Below, piece after piece: positions 7,928 through 15,114 of a stretch of DNA of 16,017 bases (its first letter is position 1; each line of letters starts with the position of its first letter). The notes under the pieces were generated by a model. It searched no databases, was not told the DNA's origin, and saw nothing but the letters and a program-made list of their open reading frames with translations. The position numbers and the translations under genes were made by a program. The stretch is from an uncultured Carnobacterium sp. GTDB lineage: Bacteria; Bacillota; Bacilli; Lactobacillales; Aerococcaceae. The DNA lies in the NCBI GenBank assembly GCA_937967765.1, contig CALCML010000070.1, positions 1 through 16,017 of the forward strand, written 5' to 3'.

Positions 7928-8398
7928 ATGCAATGTCCAAAATGTAAAAACAATGGTTCTCGCGTAGTTGATAGTCGTCCAGCCGATGATGGCCGTTCTA
8001 TTCGTAGAAGAAGAGAATGCGAAGAATGTGGCTACCGTTTTACAACATTCGAGCGCTTAGAAAAGGCGCCATTGCTTGTCATTAAACGTAACGGGAATCG
8101 TGAAGAATTTAGCCGTGAAAAATTATTAAACGGATTAGTTCGTTCAGCAGAAAAACGTCCAGTATCACTCGGGCAACTAGAAAATATCGTGAATGAAATC
8201 GAACGTTCCATCAACCAAGAGGGAGAAAATGAAGTGTCAAGCACTCTTATTGGGGAAATGGTGATGGATCACTTAGCCAAAATTGATGATATCGCGTATA
8301 TCCGTTTTGCGAGTGTGTATCGTCAATTTACAGACCGCAAAATGTTCTTAAAAGAATTAGAAAGAATGTCTATGATTATGGACAGCCAAGAAAAATAG
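7928..8398 (+). CDS. nrdR: Transcriptional repressor NrdR
   Basis: NrdR binds ATP or dATP and represses ribonucleotide reductase operons through paired NrdR boxes. The 156-residue protein starts MQCPKC. The zinc ribbon uses Cys3, Cys6, Cys31 and Cys34 (CPKC and CEEC). A basic RRRRE helix lies between the pairs, and the ATP-cone domain spans about 48-138. The frame is open to a GTG at 7919, but that GTG overlaps the Shine-Dalgarno (AAGGAGAGG, 7911-7919). The ATG at 7928, with suitable spacing and the family's usual start, is the real one. It is followed closely by dnaB, whose Shine-Dalgarno overlaps the nrdR stop. The nrdR-dnaB-dnaI order is conserved in Bacillota. Confidence 0.96.
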   Translation: MQCPKCKNNGSRVVDSRPADDGRSIRRRRECEECGYRFTTFERLEKAPLLVIKRNGNREEFSREKLLNGLVRSAEKRPVSLGQLENIVNEIERSINQEGENEVSSTLIGEMVMDHLAKIDDIAYIRFASVYRQFTDRKMFLKELERMSMIMDSQEK

Positions 8399-8413
8399 GA
8401 AGGAATTACAAGA

Positions 8414-9853
8414 ATGCACTCAAAAGAGTTTCCGTGGGCACAGTATAAGCCTAAAGACGGTATCCTCGTGGTACAACCTGTGTGGATTACCGAAAGAGAA
8501 ATCCAATTTTTAATGCAATTATACGCTCCGTTCATTGGGAAAGAAGCGACTCTTTTGTATGCGACTTTGTACGGTGAGTTATCTCCATCAGAGTATGAGA
8601 GTGAAGTCTTCTCCATTTCTGAATTGTTGTCGATGACGAATTTAGGAATGCCAGACTTTTACTTAGCCAAAACTCGTTTGGAAGGGATTGGGTTACTCAA
8701 AACGTATCGTAAGGAGCCAACTGCTTCACGTCCTCAAACGTACACGATGGAATTACAAGCACCAACGTCTCCGCGTCTCTTTTTCAAAGATGCCTTGCTT
8801 TCGACATTACTGTTAAACCAAATTGGGAATCATCGTTTTGAGAAATTAAAACAACGATTCTTAGTTTCAAAACCAGGCGACTTAGGAGAAAACGAAAGTG
8901 CGCAGTTTGAAGAAGCGTACCGATTTCCTTATAACATGGAATCTTATACAAGAAACCACGCACAAGAAAACCGCATGGTATTAGATAGCAAGCAACAGCC
9001 GGAATTCGAATTTATATCAGATGTGGATTGGGATTTAATCGAAGGGCTATTGAAAACAGAATTCGTTGATTTGACTTCCATTACAAAAGACGTTCGTAAA
9101 ATCGTCGATGCCTTGTACCGCGCGTATGGATTCACGGAACAAGAAATCGCACAATTCTTAGTGATTGCGTCTGATTTAACAACGAAGGTCATTGATGAAG
9201 AGTTCTTGTTGAAATTAGGACAAGAGGCTGCTCAAGATAAAGTAACGCAACTGCGCAGTGAAGAAATGGTTGAAACACCTGTGGCAGAACCGACTGAAGT
9301 GCAAGTAGCAGAAGTCGTGTCAGAGGAAGAGTTAGCCATCCAACAATTGATTCAAGCGGCTAAAGCGATGGCGCCAATCGACTTTGTTTCAAGCATCAAG
9401 GCGCAAAAGAAAGGCTATGTCTCAAAAGCAGAGCGACAATTAATTTTTGATTTAGTATCTGTCAGCGGACTGCCAAATGAAGTCTTAAATATCTTGTTCC
9501 ACTATGCATTGGTGCAACTCGATAACGCGACACTTGCTCGAAACTTTATCGATGCAATTGCCAACGACTGGGCTACAAAAGAAATCAAGACGGCTCAAGA
9601 GGCAATGGAAGCTGTACGTAACCGCGACTTGCAACGAGAAGTGAAACGCAAACAACAACTGCATAATGCAGGTAAAAATAACTACAGAAGACCGGGTGGT
9701 TATCAAGAGCAATTACCAGATTGGGCAAAAGATTCTAATGCGAAGGAGAAACAAACTCCTGCTCCTAGTGAAGTCCAATCCACACAAGTTTCAAGTAATT
9801 TAGCCGAGCAAATCGCAAAATTAAAAACAAGTAATCAAAGAGAACAACAATAA
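8414..9853 (+). CDS. dnaB: Replication initiation and membrane attachment protein DnaB (primosomal)
   Basis: This is the Gram-positive primosomal DnaB, not the helicase. With DnaD and DnaI it remodels origin DNA and loads the replicative helicase. Its 479 residues agree with the usual size of about 470. The N-terminal part (about 1-130) looks like the winged-helix oligomerisation region. An acidic linker rich in Val, Glu and Pro lies at about 278-305 (VETPVAEPTEVQVAEVVSEE). A DnaB/DnaD-type helical domain (SGLPNEVLNILFHY and AIANDWATKEIKTAQEA) covers about 310-400. The tail is basic and then low complexity. AGGAAGG overlaps the nrdR stop and serves the ATG. dnaI begins 14 nt after this stop, giving a helicase-loading operon. 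Confidence 0.92.
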   Translation: MHSKEFPWAQYKPKDGILVVQPVWITEREIQFLMQLYAPFIGKEATLLYATLYGELSPSEYESEVFSISELLSMTNLGMPDFYLAKTRLEGIGLLKTYRKEPTASRPQTYTMELQAPTSPRLFFKDALLSTLLLNQIGNHRFEKLKQRFLVSKPGDLGENESAQFEEAYRFPYNMESYTRNHAQENRMVLDSKQQPEFEFISDVDWDLIEGLLKTEFVDLTSITKDVRKIVDALYRAYGFTEQEIAQFLVIASDLTTKVIDEEFLLKLGQEAAQDKVTQLRSEEMVETPVAEPTEVQVAEVVSEEELAIQQLIQAAKAMAPIDFVSSIKAQKKGYVSKAERQLIFDLVSVSGLPNEVLNILFHYALVQLDNATLARNFIDAIANDWATKEIKTAQEAMEAVRNRDLQREVKRKQQLHNAGKNNYRRPGGYQEQLPDWAKDSNAKEKQTPAPSEVQSTQVSSNLAEQIAKLKTSNQREQQ

Positions 9854-9867
9854 CGGAGGTGAACGAA

Positions 9868-10791
9868 TTGGAAGGATTAAAAGGATTTTTAGATCAAAGA
9901 GGAGCAACACAAGGCATGCCGAACATGCAAAACATCGAAAAAGAAATCTTTGAAGATGAAGATGTAAAAGCTTTTCTTGAACAACATAAAGAAGAATTGA
10001 CTCCGGAAGCTATTCGTAAAGGAATGTCTGCGTTATTGGAGTTTCGAATGGAAAGAGATGCTAGAAAGAACAACAAGGAAGTGAAAGCTCCAGGTCTCGA
10101 ACCATGTTTAGAAGTGCATAATGGATTTATTTTAGTGAATTACAAACGTACCGAAGAAGCGATTCGCGAGGAAAGAGAACGCAAACGTAAACGTCTGATT
10201 CATTCTATCAATATGCCAAAAAATATCGCGGAGGCTCGTTTCTCAGATACGGCCCTTACGCCAGAGCGACAAGATGTCATTGGAGAATTATTGAAATTCA
10301 TCAATAGTTACAAACCAAATAGTACTGAATACCAAAAAGGATTGTATTTAGCAGGACCTTTTGGTGTTGGAAAAACATATATGATGGGTGCTTTAGCAAA
10401 CGAGCTTTCTGAAAACGGCGTTGAAACGACTCTTGTCAATGTTCCAACGTACAGTGCAGAAATTAAGCAAGCCATTGCGACAAATACTGTTGAAGCGAAA
10501 TTAGTATCGATTAAAAACACACCAATCTTAGTGTTGGATGATATCGGTGCGGAAATGAATAGCGCATGGTTCAGAGATGAAGTGTTGATGGTTATCTTAC
10601 AACACCGTATGTTGCAAGAATTACCAACATTCTTCACATCGAACTTCACGATTGATCAGTTAGAAGCGCATTTTGCTCATTCAAACAAAGGAGACCAAGA
10701 GCTTCTTAAAGCAAAACGTCTAATCGAACGTATTCGTTTCTTAGCAAAAGAGTATTTTGTCGATGGACAAAATCACAGAAATCCATCATAG
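9868..10791 (+). CDS. dnaI: Primosomal protein DnaI (helicase loader), TTG start
   Basis: DnaI is the AAA+ loader that delivers the replicative helicase during initiation and restart. The protein is 307 residues from TTG 9868. Walker A (GPFGVGKT) is at 163-170 and Walker B (LVLDDIGAE) at about 221-229. The sensor-like TSNFT and the arginine-rich ERIRFL, a probable arginine finger region, follow. A GTG at 9859 is in frame but overlaps the GGAGGT Shine-Dalgarno (9855-9860), so the TTG 7 nt further on is the better start; MEGLKGFL is then the N-terminus. The N-terminal helicase-binding domain lacks the zinc cysteines known from B. subtilis DnaI: only one Cys (about residue 80, LEPCLEV) remains. 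No terminator lies directly after it; the next one is in the thrS leader. Confidence 0.94.
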   Translation: MEGLKGFLDQRGATQGMPNMQNIEKEIFEDEDVKAFLEQHKEELTPEAIRKGMSALLEFRMERDARKNNKEVKAPGLEPCLEVHNGFILVNYKRTEEAIREERERKRKRLIHSINMPKNIAEARFSDTALTPERQDVIGELLKFINSYKPNSTEYQKGLYLAGPFGVGKTYMMGALANELSENGVETTLVNVPTYSAEIKQAIATNTVEAKLVSIKNTPILVLDDIGAEMNSAWFRDEVLMVILQHRMLQELPTFFTSNFTIDQLEAHFAHSNKGDQELLKAKRLIERIRFLAKEYFVDGQNHRNPS

Positions 10792-10801
10792 ATGAAAATG
10801 C

Positions 10802-10830
10802 TTGAAAATATGAAAGATTAGTGGTTAAAT
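10802..10830 (+). promoter_or_regulatory. Predicted thrS promoter
   Basis: TTGAAA (10802-10807) and TTAAAT (10825-10830) are 17 bp apart, with TGG just before the -10. The start near 10837 places the T-box leader downstream and leaves room for the complete Stem I. Confidence 0.55.
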
Positions 10831-10836
10831 ACTAAT

Positions 10837-11088
10837 GAACTAAATATTTTGAAAATGATGAAAAAGACAAGAAACTATCTCTTGGTTACATTTCAGCGAG
10901 AAGTGGGTTGGTGCAACACTTCATCCGGAATAGTTTTACCACTTTTGAATCTTTGCTTGAATTCAGTAGAGCAAGGCGCATCGGAGCGTTATTCCGTTGA
11001 GGTTCATCTTTTTTGATGAACAAATTTGGGTGGAACCACGTAGAATATGACGTCCCATAGTTTGCAGGAGCAGACTATGGGATTTTTT
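10837..11088 (+). promoter_or_regulatory. Threonine T-box leader of thrS
   Basis: This leader RNA senses uncharged tRNA-Thr. Stem I: base AAAGA (10863-10867) with TCTTT (10950-10954), then AACTAT (10873-10878) with ATAGTT (10930-10935). The AGCGAG motif is at 10895-10900, with an apical hairpin AAGTG/CACTT (10901-10921). The specifier loop 10936-10949 contains ACC (10938-10940), then ACT in the same register; both are Thr codons, ACC being the likely specifier. A further hairpin GTTCATC/GATGAAC lies at 11002-11021. The T-box GGGTGGAACCACG starts at 11028. The antiterminator pairs GGG (11028-11030) with CCC (11054-11056) and ACGT (11038-11041) with ACGT (11050-11053) around the UGGAACC bulge, which binds the tRNA NCCA end. 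Confidence 0.93.
11053..11088 (+). terminator. T-box-controlled terminator upstream of thrS
   Basis: A 13-bp stem (11053-11065 with 11070-11082, one G-U) closes the loop AGGA and is followed by six T residues. Its left arm shares TCCC (11053-11056) with the antiterminator, so the two folds exclude each other. It also terminates dnaI read-through when tRNA-Thr is charged. Confidence 0.92.
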
Positions 11089-11126
11089 GTTTATTTCAGA
11101 AATTTCAAAAAGAAAGAAGGAAGAAA

Positions 11127-13076
11127 ATGTCAATGATTAAAATTACTTTTCCAGATGGTGCCGTTAAGGAGTTTCCAAAAGGAATTACAGTAAAAGAAGT
11201 TGCAGAAAGCATTAGCAAAAGCTTAGCGAAAAAAGCATTAGCAGGTAAAGTGAACGGAGAATTAGTAGACTTCGATCGTCCAATCGAAGAAGATGCTTCT
11301 ATCGAAATCGTTACACCAGATCACGAAGATGCATTAGGAATCTTACGTCACTCAACAGCACACTTATTAGCACACGCATTAACTCGTTTATACCCAGGAA
11401 TTCACTTCGGAGTTGGACCTGCGATTGAAACAGGATTCTACTACGATACTGATATGCCAAATCAATTAACTGAAGATGCTCTTCCAGAAGTGGAAGCAGA
11501 AATGATGAAAATCGTTAAAGAAAACTACCCAATCGTTCGTCGTGAAGTAAGCCGTCAAGAAGCATTAGAAATCTTCGCAAACGACCCTTATAAAGTAGAA
11601 TTAATTAACGGTTTACCAGAAGATGAAACAATCACTGTATACCAACAAGAAGACTTCGTAGACTTATGTCGTGGTATCCACGTTCCTTCAACAGGACGTA
11701 TCCAAGTTTTCAAATTATTATCACTTGCTGGAGCTTACTGGAGAGGTGACTCTAACAACAAGATGATGCAACGTGTTTACGGTACAGCATTCTTTGATAA
11801 AGCAGACTTAAAAGAATTCTTGAAGATGCGTGAAGAAGCTAAAGAACGTGACCACCGTAAATTAGGGAAAGAATTAGACTTATTCATGATTAGCCAAGAA
11901 GTTGGTTCAGGATTACCATTCTGGTTACCAAAAGGTGCTACAATTCGTCGTACAATCGAACGTTATATCGTGGATAAAGAAATCAGCCTTGGATACCAAC
12001 ACGTGTACACTCCAGTTATGGCTGATGTAGGTCTTTACAAAACTTCAGGTCACTGGGCTCACTATCAAGAAGATATGTTCCCACCAATGGATATGGGCGA
12101 TGGCGAAATGCTTGTATTACGTCCAATGAACTGTCCTCACCACATGATGGTTTATAAAAACCACATCCACAGCTACCGTGAATTACCAATTCGTATTGCT
12201 GAATTAGGAATGATGCACCGTTATGAAAAATCAGGTGCGTTATCTGGTTTACAACGTGTACGTGAAATGACTCTTAACGATGGACATACATTCGTTCGTC
12301 CTGACCAAATTAAAGACGAATTCAAACGTATCTTAGACTTAATCCGTGAAGTATATAGCGACTTCAACGTAAAAGATTACCGCTTCCGTTTAAGCTATCG
12401 TGATCCTGAAGATAAACATAAATACTTCGATGACGATGAAATGTGGAACAAAGCAGAATCAATGTTAAAAGAAGCCATGGATGAAATGGGATTAGAATAC
12501 TTCGAAGCTATTGGTGAAGCAGCATTCTACGGTCCTAAATTAGATATTCAATTCCGTACTGCAATGGGATTAGAAGAAACAATGTCTACAATCCAATTAG
12601 ACTTCTTATTACCAGAACGCTTCGACTTAACATACGTTGGTGAAGATGGAGATAACACTCACCGTCCAGTGGTTATCCACCGTGGGGTTGTATCTACTGC
12701 AGAACGTTTCGTAGCTTACTTAATCGAAGAATACAAAGGAGCATTCCCAACTTGGTTAGCTCCAGTTCAAGCAACAATCATTCCTGTAAGTGTGGAACAT
12801 CATTATGATGCTGCACGTGAGTTGAAAGAAAAAATGGCTCGCTTAGGAATGCGTGTAGAACTTGATGACCGTAATGAAAAAATGGGTTACAAGATTCGTG
12901 CATCTCAAACTCAAAAAATCCCTTATCAATTAGTAATTGGGGATAAAGAGGTTGAAGAAGGTACTGTAACTGTTCGTCGTTATGGTTCTAAAGAAACTAA
13001 ATCAATGTCTGTTGAAGCGTACTTAGAATACGTACAACGCGAGATTGCAAACTTCTCTCGTCCGCTTGAAGACTAA
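11127..13076 (+). CDS. thrS: Threonyl-tRNA synthetase
   Basis: ThrRS charges tRNA-Thr with threonine and edits Ser-tRNA-Thr. The 649 residues match the full bacterial form. A TGS domain covers about 1-64. The editing domain has the HSTAH pair (His75, His79) and Cys181/His185 (CRGIH). The class II core holds motif 2 (HRYEKSG to QRVRE, about 364-380) and motif 3 ([16 protein letters not shown], about 520-535). Zinc ligands are Cys336, His387 and His518. The anticodon-binding domain fills about 545-645. Motif 3 reads TAERF, where I expect TMERF. AGAAGG is 6 nt before the ATG; a second ATG at 11133 is spaced less well. Expression is controlled by the upstream T-box. Codon bias is strong, indicating high expression. 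Confidence 0.97.
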   Translation: MSMIKITFPDGAVKEFPKGITVKEVAESISKSLAKKALAGKVNGELVDFDRPIEEDASIEIVTPDHEDALGILRHSTAHLLAHALTRLYPGIHFGVGPAIETGFYYDTDMPNQLTEDALPEVEAEMMKIVKENYPIVRREVSRQEALEIFANDPYKVELINGLPEDETITVYQQEDFVDLCRGIHVPSTGRIQVFKLLSLAGAYWRGDSNNKMMQRVYGTAFFDKADLKEFLKMREEAKERDHRKLGKELDLFMISQEVGSGLPFWLPKGATIRRTIERYIVDKEISLGYQHVYTPVMADVGLYKTSGHWAHYQEDMFPPMDMGDGEMLVLRPMNCPHHMMVYKNHIHSYRELPIRIAELGMMHRYEKSGALSGLQRVREMTLNDGHTFVRPDQIKDEFKRILDLIREVYSDFNVKDYRFRLSYRDPEDKHKYFDDDEMWNKAESMLKEAMDEMGLEYFEAIGEAAFYGPKLDIQFRTAMGLEETMSTIQLDFLLPERFDLTYVGEDGDNTHRPVVIHRGVVSTAERFVAYLIEEYKGAFPTWLAPVQATIIPVSVEHHYDAARELKEKMARLGMRVELDDRNEKMGYKIRASQTQKIPYQLVIGDKEVEEGTVTVRRYGSKETKSMSVEAYLEYVQREIANFSRPLED

Positions 13077-13082
13077 TTTTTT

Positions 13083-13112
13083 AAAGGCTCGTAGCAATAC
13101 GAGTCTTTTTTT
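13083..13112 (+). terminator. Intrinsic terminator after thrS
   Basis: The stem GGCTCGTA (13086-13093) pairs with TACGAGTC (13098-13105, one G-U), extended by A-T pairs, around a GCAA tetraloop. Seven T residues follow. It starts 6 nt after the thrS stop. Confidence 0.92.
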
Positions 13113-13132
13113 GTGCTTCATTATAAATATAA

Positions 13133-13483
13133 AACCGAAGGTTTTGATTGATGGCGGTGTGTGGTTTAGGAAGGAGATTTCTGCTTCTTATAAAATATAG
13201 GGGGGATATTTTTATAGAGGTTTCGTTCTTTCGAATCAATGCGGATGTCTTCATAAAAGCTGTAATGGGATACCGGTTCGAGCCTAGGGTCTCTCACCTT
13301 CAAAGCCTCAAAAACGGGAGTAAGGAATACATTCCTAACTCCCGTTAATTCGTTTTCATATGATTCCCCATTACTGCTTTTATAGAATCCGCATGATTCT
13401 TCAGAACGAAGAATAAAAAATCTATTCGTATTTTTTATAAGATACGTTTTGATTCTTAAACCGCCATAAATCAAAATGCGGTT
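13133..13483. repeat. Degenerate long inverted-repeat element (about 350 bp)
   Basis: The two arms (about 13133-13269 and 13365-13483) are imperfect reverse complements. Matching blocks in order are AACCG/CGGTT at the tips; TTTTGATT and ATGGCGGT (13142-13158) against 13460-13476; TCTTATAAAA (13186-13195) against 13433-13442; TTCGTTCT (13222-13229) against 13403-13410; ATGCGGAT (13239-13246) against 13387-13394; ATAAAAGC (13253-13260) against 13376-13383; and GTAATGGG (13262-13269) against 13367-13374. A strong hairpin sits between the arms. No transposase gene and no clear target duplication are seen. It may be an old MITE-like insertion or the source of a highly folded RNA; I do not recognise the family. 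Open frames inside (66 and 102 codons) look like chance. Confidence 0.7.
13309..13346 (-). terminator. Central hairpin of the inverted repeat, terminator-like on the minus strand
   Basis: AACGGGAGTAAGGAAT (13313-13328) pairs with 13331-13346 with one mismatch and a very small loop. Read on the minus strand, the stem is followed by five T residues (the As at 13310-13314 overlap the stem base), which makes an intrinsic terminator. On the plus strand no U-run follows. It implies a minus-strand transcript coming from the right arm, for which I found no good promoter. Confidence 0.6.
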
Positions 13484-13597
13484 AGAAAAAGACGACTCTT
13501 GCGAGAAATTAGTTATCGCTAAAATTGGAGCGTCCGCTGGTGCTTTTTTATGGAGTGTACACGGGTGCTTCTGAAGTTGAAATAGTGGAGTGGATGT
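13484..13597. other. Non-coding stretch upstream of the MATE promoter
   Basis: No gene with a ribosome binding site is visible here. A short weak stem (AGCGT with GTGCT) followed by a T-run near 13520-13550 could be a poor terminator, and TTAG/CTAA can pair around 13507-13520. Nothing is recognisable as a known riboswitch. Together with the inverted repeat it makes up the long gap between thrS and the MATE gene. Confidence 0.5.
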
Positions 13598-13626
13598 TTG
13601 ACAAAATCAGGTTGCAAAGTTAAGAT
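13598..13626 (+). promoter_or_regulatory. Predicted MATE gene promoter
   Basis: A perfect -35 TTGACA (13598-13603) is spaced 17 bp from TAAGAT (13621-13626). Transcription would begin near 13633, only about 10 nt before the leader terminator hairpin at 13641-13669. Confidence 0.7.
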
Positions 13627-13640
13627 AAATGTATTGGTAG

Positions 13641-13669
13641 ATCTCTCCGCGTGTGGAGGGACTTTTTTT
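13641..13669 (+). terminator. Leader terminator upstream of the MATE gene
   Basis: TCTCTCCG (13642-13649) pairs with TGGAGGGA (13654-13661) using two G-U pairs around a small loop, followed by seven T residues (13663-13669). It lies between the predicted promoter and the MATE ATG, so it either attenuates this gene or marks a tiny leader RNA of about 35 nt. Confidence 0.72.
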
Positions 13670-13704
13670 ATGCGTATATACAATGATTGAGAAGGAGAGT
13701 TTTA

Positions 13705-15084
13705 ATGGTAGTTGAAGAAAAACAAAATCCGTTGGGATACGAAAAAATTAGTACATTGATTCGCAAAATGGCGATTCCGGCGATTGTCGCGAATGTGGTA
13801 AATGCTCTTTATAATATCGTTGACCAAATTTTTATTGGACAAGGGGTAGGATACTTAGGAAATGCAGCAACGAATATTGCCTTTCCAATTACAACTCTCT
13901 GCATGGCGATTGGTTTAATGGTAGGGGTTGGTGCTGCATCGAACTTTAACTTAGCGCTAGGTCGAAAAGAAGATAAACATGCGCGTGAAGTTGCTGGGAC
14001 TGCAGTTGTATTGCTACTTACTGCTGGGTTAATAATCATGAGTGTGGTGCTCTTGTTCTTACAGCCTCTATTAAATTTATTTGGGGCGACAGACCAAATT
14101 TTAGGATATGCCAGTGAGTATGCGGGGATTACGGCGCTCGGGATTCCGTTCTTCATGATTTCAATTGGTTTTAATCCGTTAGTTCGTGCGGATGGTAGAG
14201 CAACATATTCGATGATGGCGATTATTGTCGGGGCGTTGCTGAATACAGTGTTAGACCCGTTATTTATTTTTGGATTCAATATGGGGATTGCCGGGGCAGC
14301 TTGGGCGACGGTGATTAGTCAAGTTGTGTCGGCTCTTGTGTTACTCGCGTATATTCCAAAGTTTAGATCGGTTCATTTTGAACGCAGCGACTTTAAATTA
14401 TCGTTTGAAGATGTGAAAGTCATTGCATCACTTGGATTAACATCGTTCATTTTCCAAATTTCTGCGACGATTGTACAAATCACATCGAACAACTTGCTTC
14501 GTACATACGGGGCACAATCAGTGTATGGTAGTGATATTCCGATTGCGGTCGGTGGTGTTGTAAGTAAAATCTTCGTTATCTTTGTGGCGGTGACGATCGG
14601 ATTAAACCAAGGTGCGCAACCGATTTTAGGATTTAACTATGGTGCGAAGAAATATTCACGCGTTCACGAAACGATGAACTTACTCTTAAAAGTAACATTG
14701 ATTTTATCGACTATTTTATGGGTTCTCTTCGAAGCTTTCCCTTTACAACTCATTCAAATGTTCGGAAGCGGTGAGGCATTGTACTACGAGTTTGGAGTGC
14801 GATATGCGCGTGCGTTTTTATTCTTCACTTTTATTAATGGGGCAACCATTATTGTAACGACGTTCTTCCCAGCTATTGGGAAGGCAAAATTAGGAGCGAT
14901 TTTATCTCTTACTCGTCAATTATTTGTATTGCTTCCAGTGATGCTTCTTTTATCAACGTTATTTGGAGTAGACGGACTTATTTTCTCTGGACCTGTTTCA
15001 GACTTCATTTCGTTTGTAATTTGCATTACAGTTTATATGAATCAAATGCGCAAGATTCCAAAGGTGGACGAACTTCTGGTATAA
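13705..15084 (+). CDS. MATE-family multidrug/cation antiporter
   Basis: The 459-residue protein is a polytopic membrane exporter of the MATE family, which expels drugs or metabolites in exchange for Na+ or H+. About twelve hydrophobic segments in two related halves are visible (roughly 15-200 and 235-445). The N-terminal half shows MAIPAIVANVVNALYNIVDQ and the GVGAASNFNLALGRKE loop; the second half has LNQGAQPILGFNYGAKK. These fit the MepA/NorM-like branch. A frame extension to TTG 13687 runs through the Shine-Dalgarno GAGAAGGAGAG, so the ATG at 13705 with AAGGAG 7 nt upstream is the start. The leader has a strong promoter followed directly by an intrinsic terminator. The stop codon overlaps the dgt -10 box. 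Substrate is unknown. Confidence 0.93.
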   Translation: MVVEEKQNPLGYEKISTLIRKMAIPAIVANVVNALYNIVDQIFIGQGVGYLGNAATNIAFPITTLCMAIGLMVGVGAASNFNLALGRKEDKHAREVAGTAVVLLLTAGLIIMSVVLLFLQPLLNLFGATDQILGYASEYAGITALGIPFFMISIGFNPLVRADGRATYSMMAIIVGALLNTVLDPLFIFGFNMGIAGAAWATVISQVVSALVLLAYIPKFRSVHFERSDFKLSFEDVKVIASLGLTSFIFQISATIVQITSNNLLRTYGAQSVYGSDIPIAVGGVVSKIFVIFVAVTIGLNQGAQPILGFNYGAKKYSRVHETMNLLLKVTLILSTILWVLFEAFPLQLIQMFGSGEALYYEFGVRYARAFLFFTFINGATIIVTTFFPAIGKAKLGAILSLTRQLFVLLPVMLLLSTLFGVDGLIFSGPVSDFISFVICITVYMNQMRKIPKVDELLV

Positions 15085-15085
15085 T
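15077..15085 (+). promoter_or_regulatory. Extended -10 promoter of dgt
   Basis: TGG-TATAAT is an extended -10 with a perfect hexamer; the -35 region is weak. The MATE stop codon TAA (15082-15084) lies within the hexamer. Transcription would start near 15092, giving a leader of about 23 nt. No terminator separates the MATE gene from dgt, so read-through is also possible. Confidence 0.6.
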
Positions 15086-15114
15086 AATTGGAAGTAATGG
15101 AAGGGGTATGATTT

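Noticed and set aside
13271..13300. Possible tRNA gene, from GGTTCGAGCC
   Set aside because: The T-stem has a mismatch, and no acceptor, D or anticodon arms occur at the right distances upstream.
13166..13474. A 102-codon minus-strand frame and a 66-codon plus-strand frame (13148-13348) inside the inverted repeat
   Set aside because: No convincing ribosome binding site, no recognisable protein features, and both span the palindromic arms and central hairpin; chance frames in a structured repeat.
13687..13704. TTG at 13687 as the MATE start
   Set aside because: The Shine-Dalgarno itself would be translated; the ATG at 13705 is properly spaced.
13809..14279. 156-codon minus-strand frame opposite the MATE gene
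   Set aside because: A shadow of the MATE coding sequence, without ribosome binding site or recognisable motifs.
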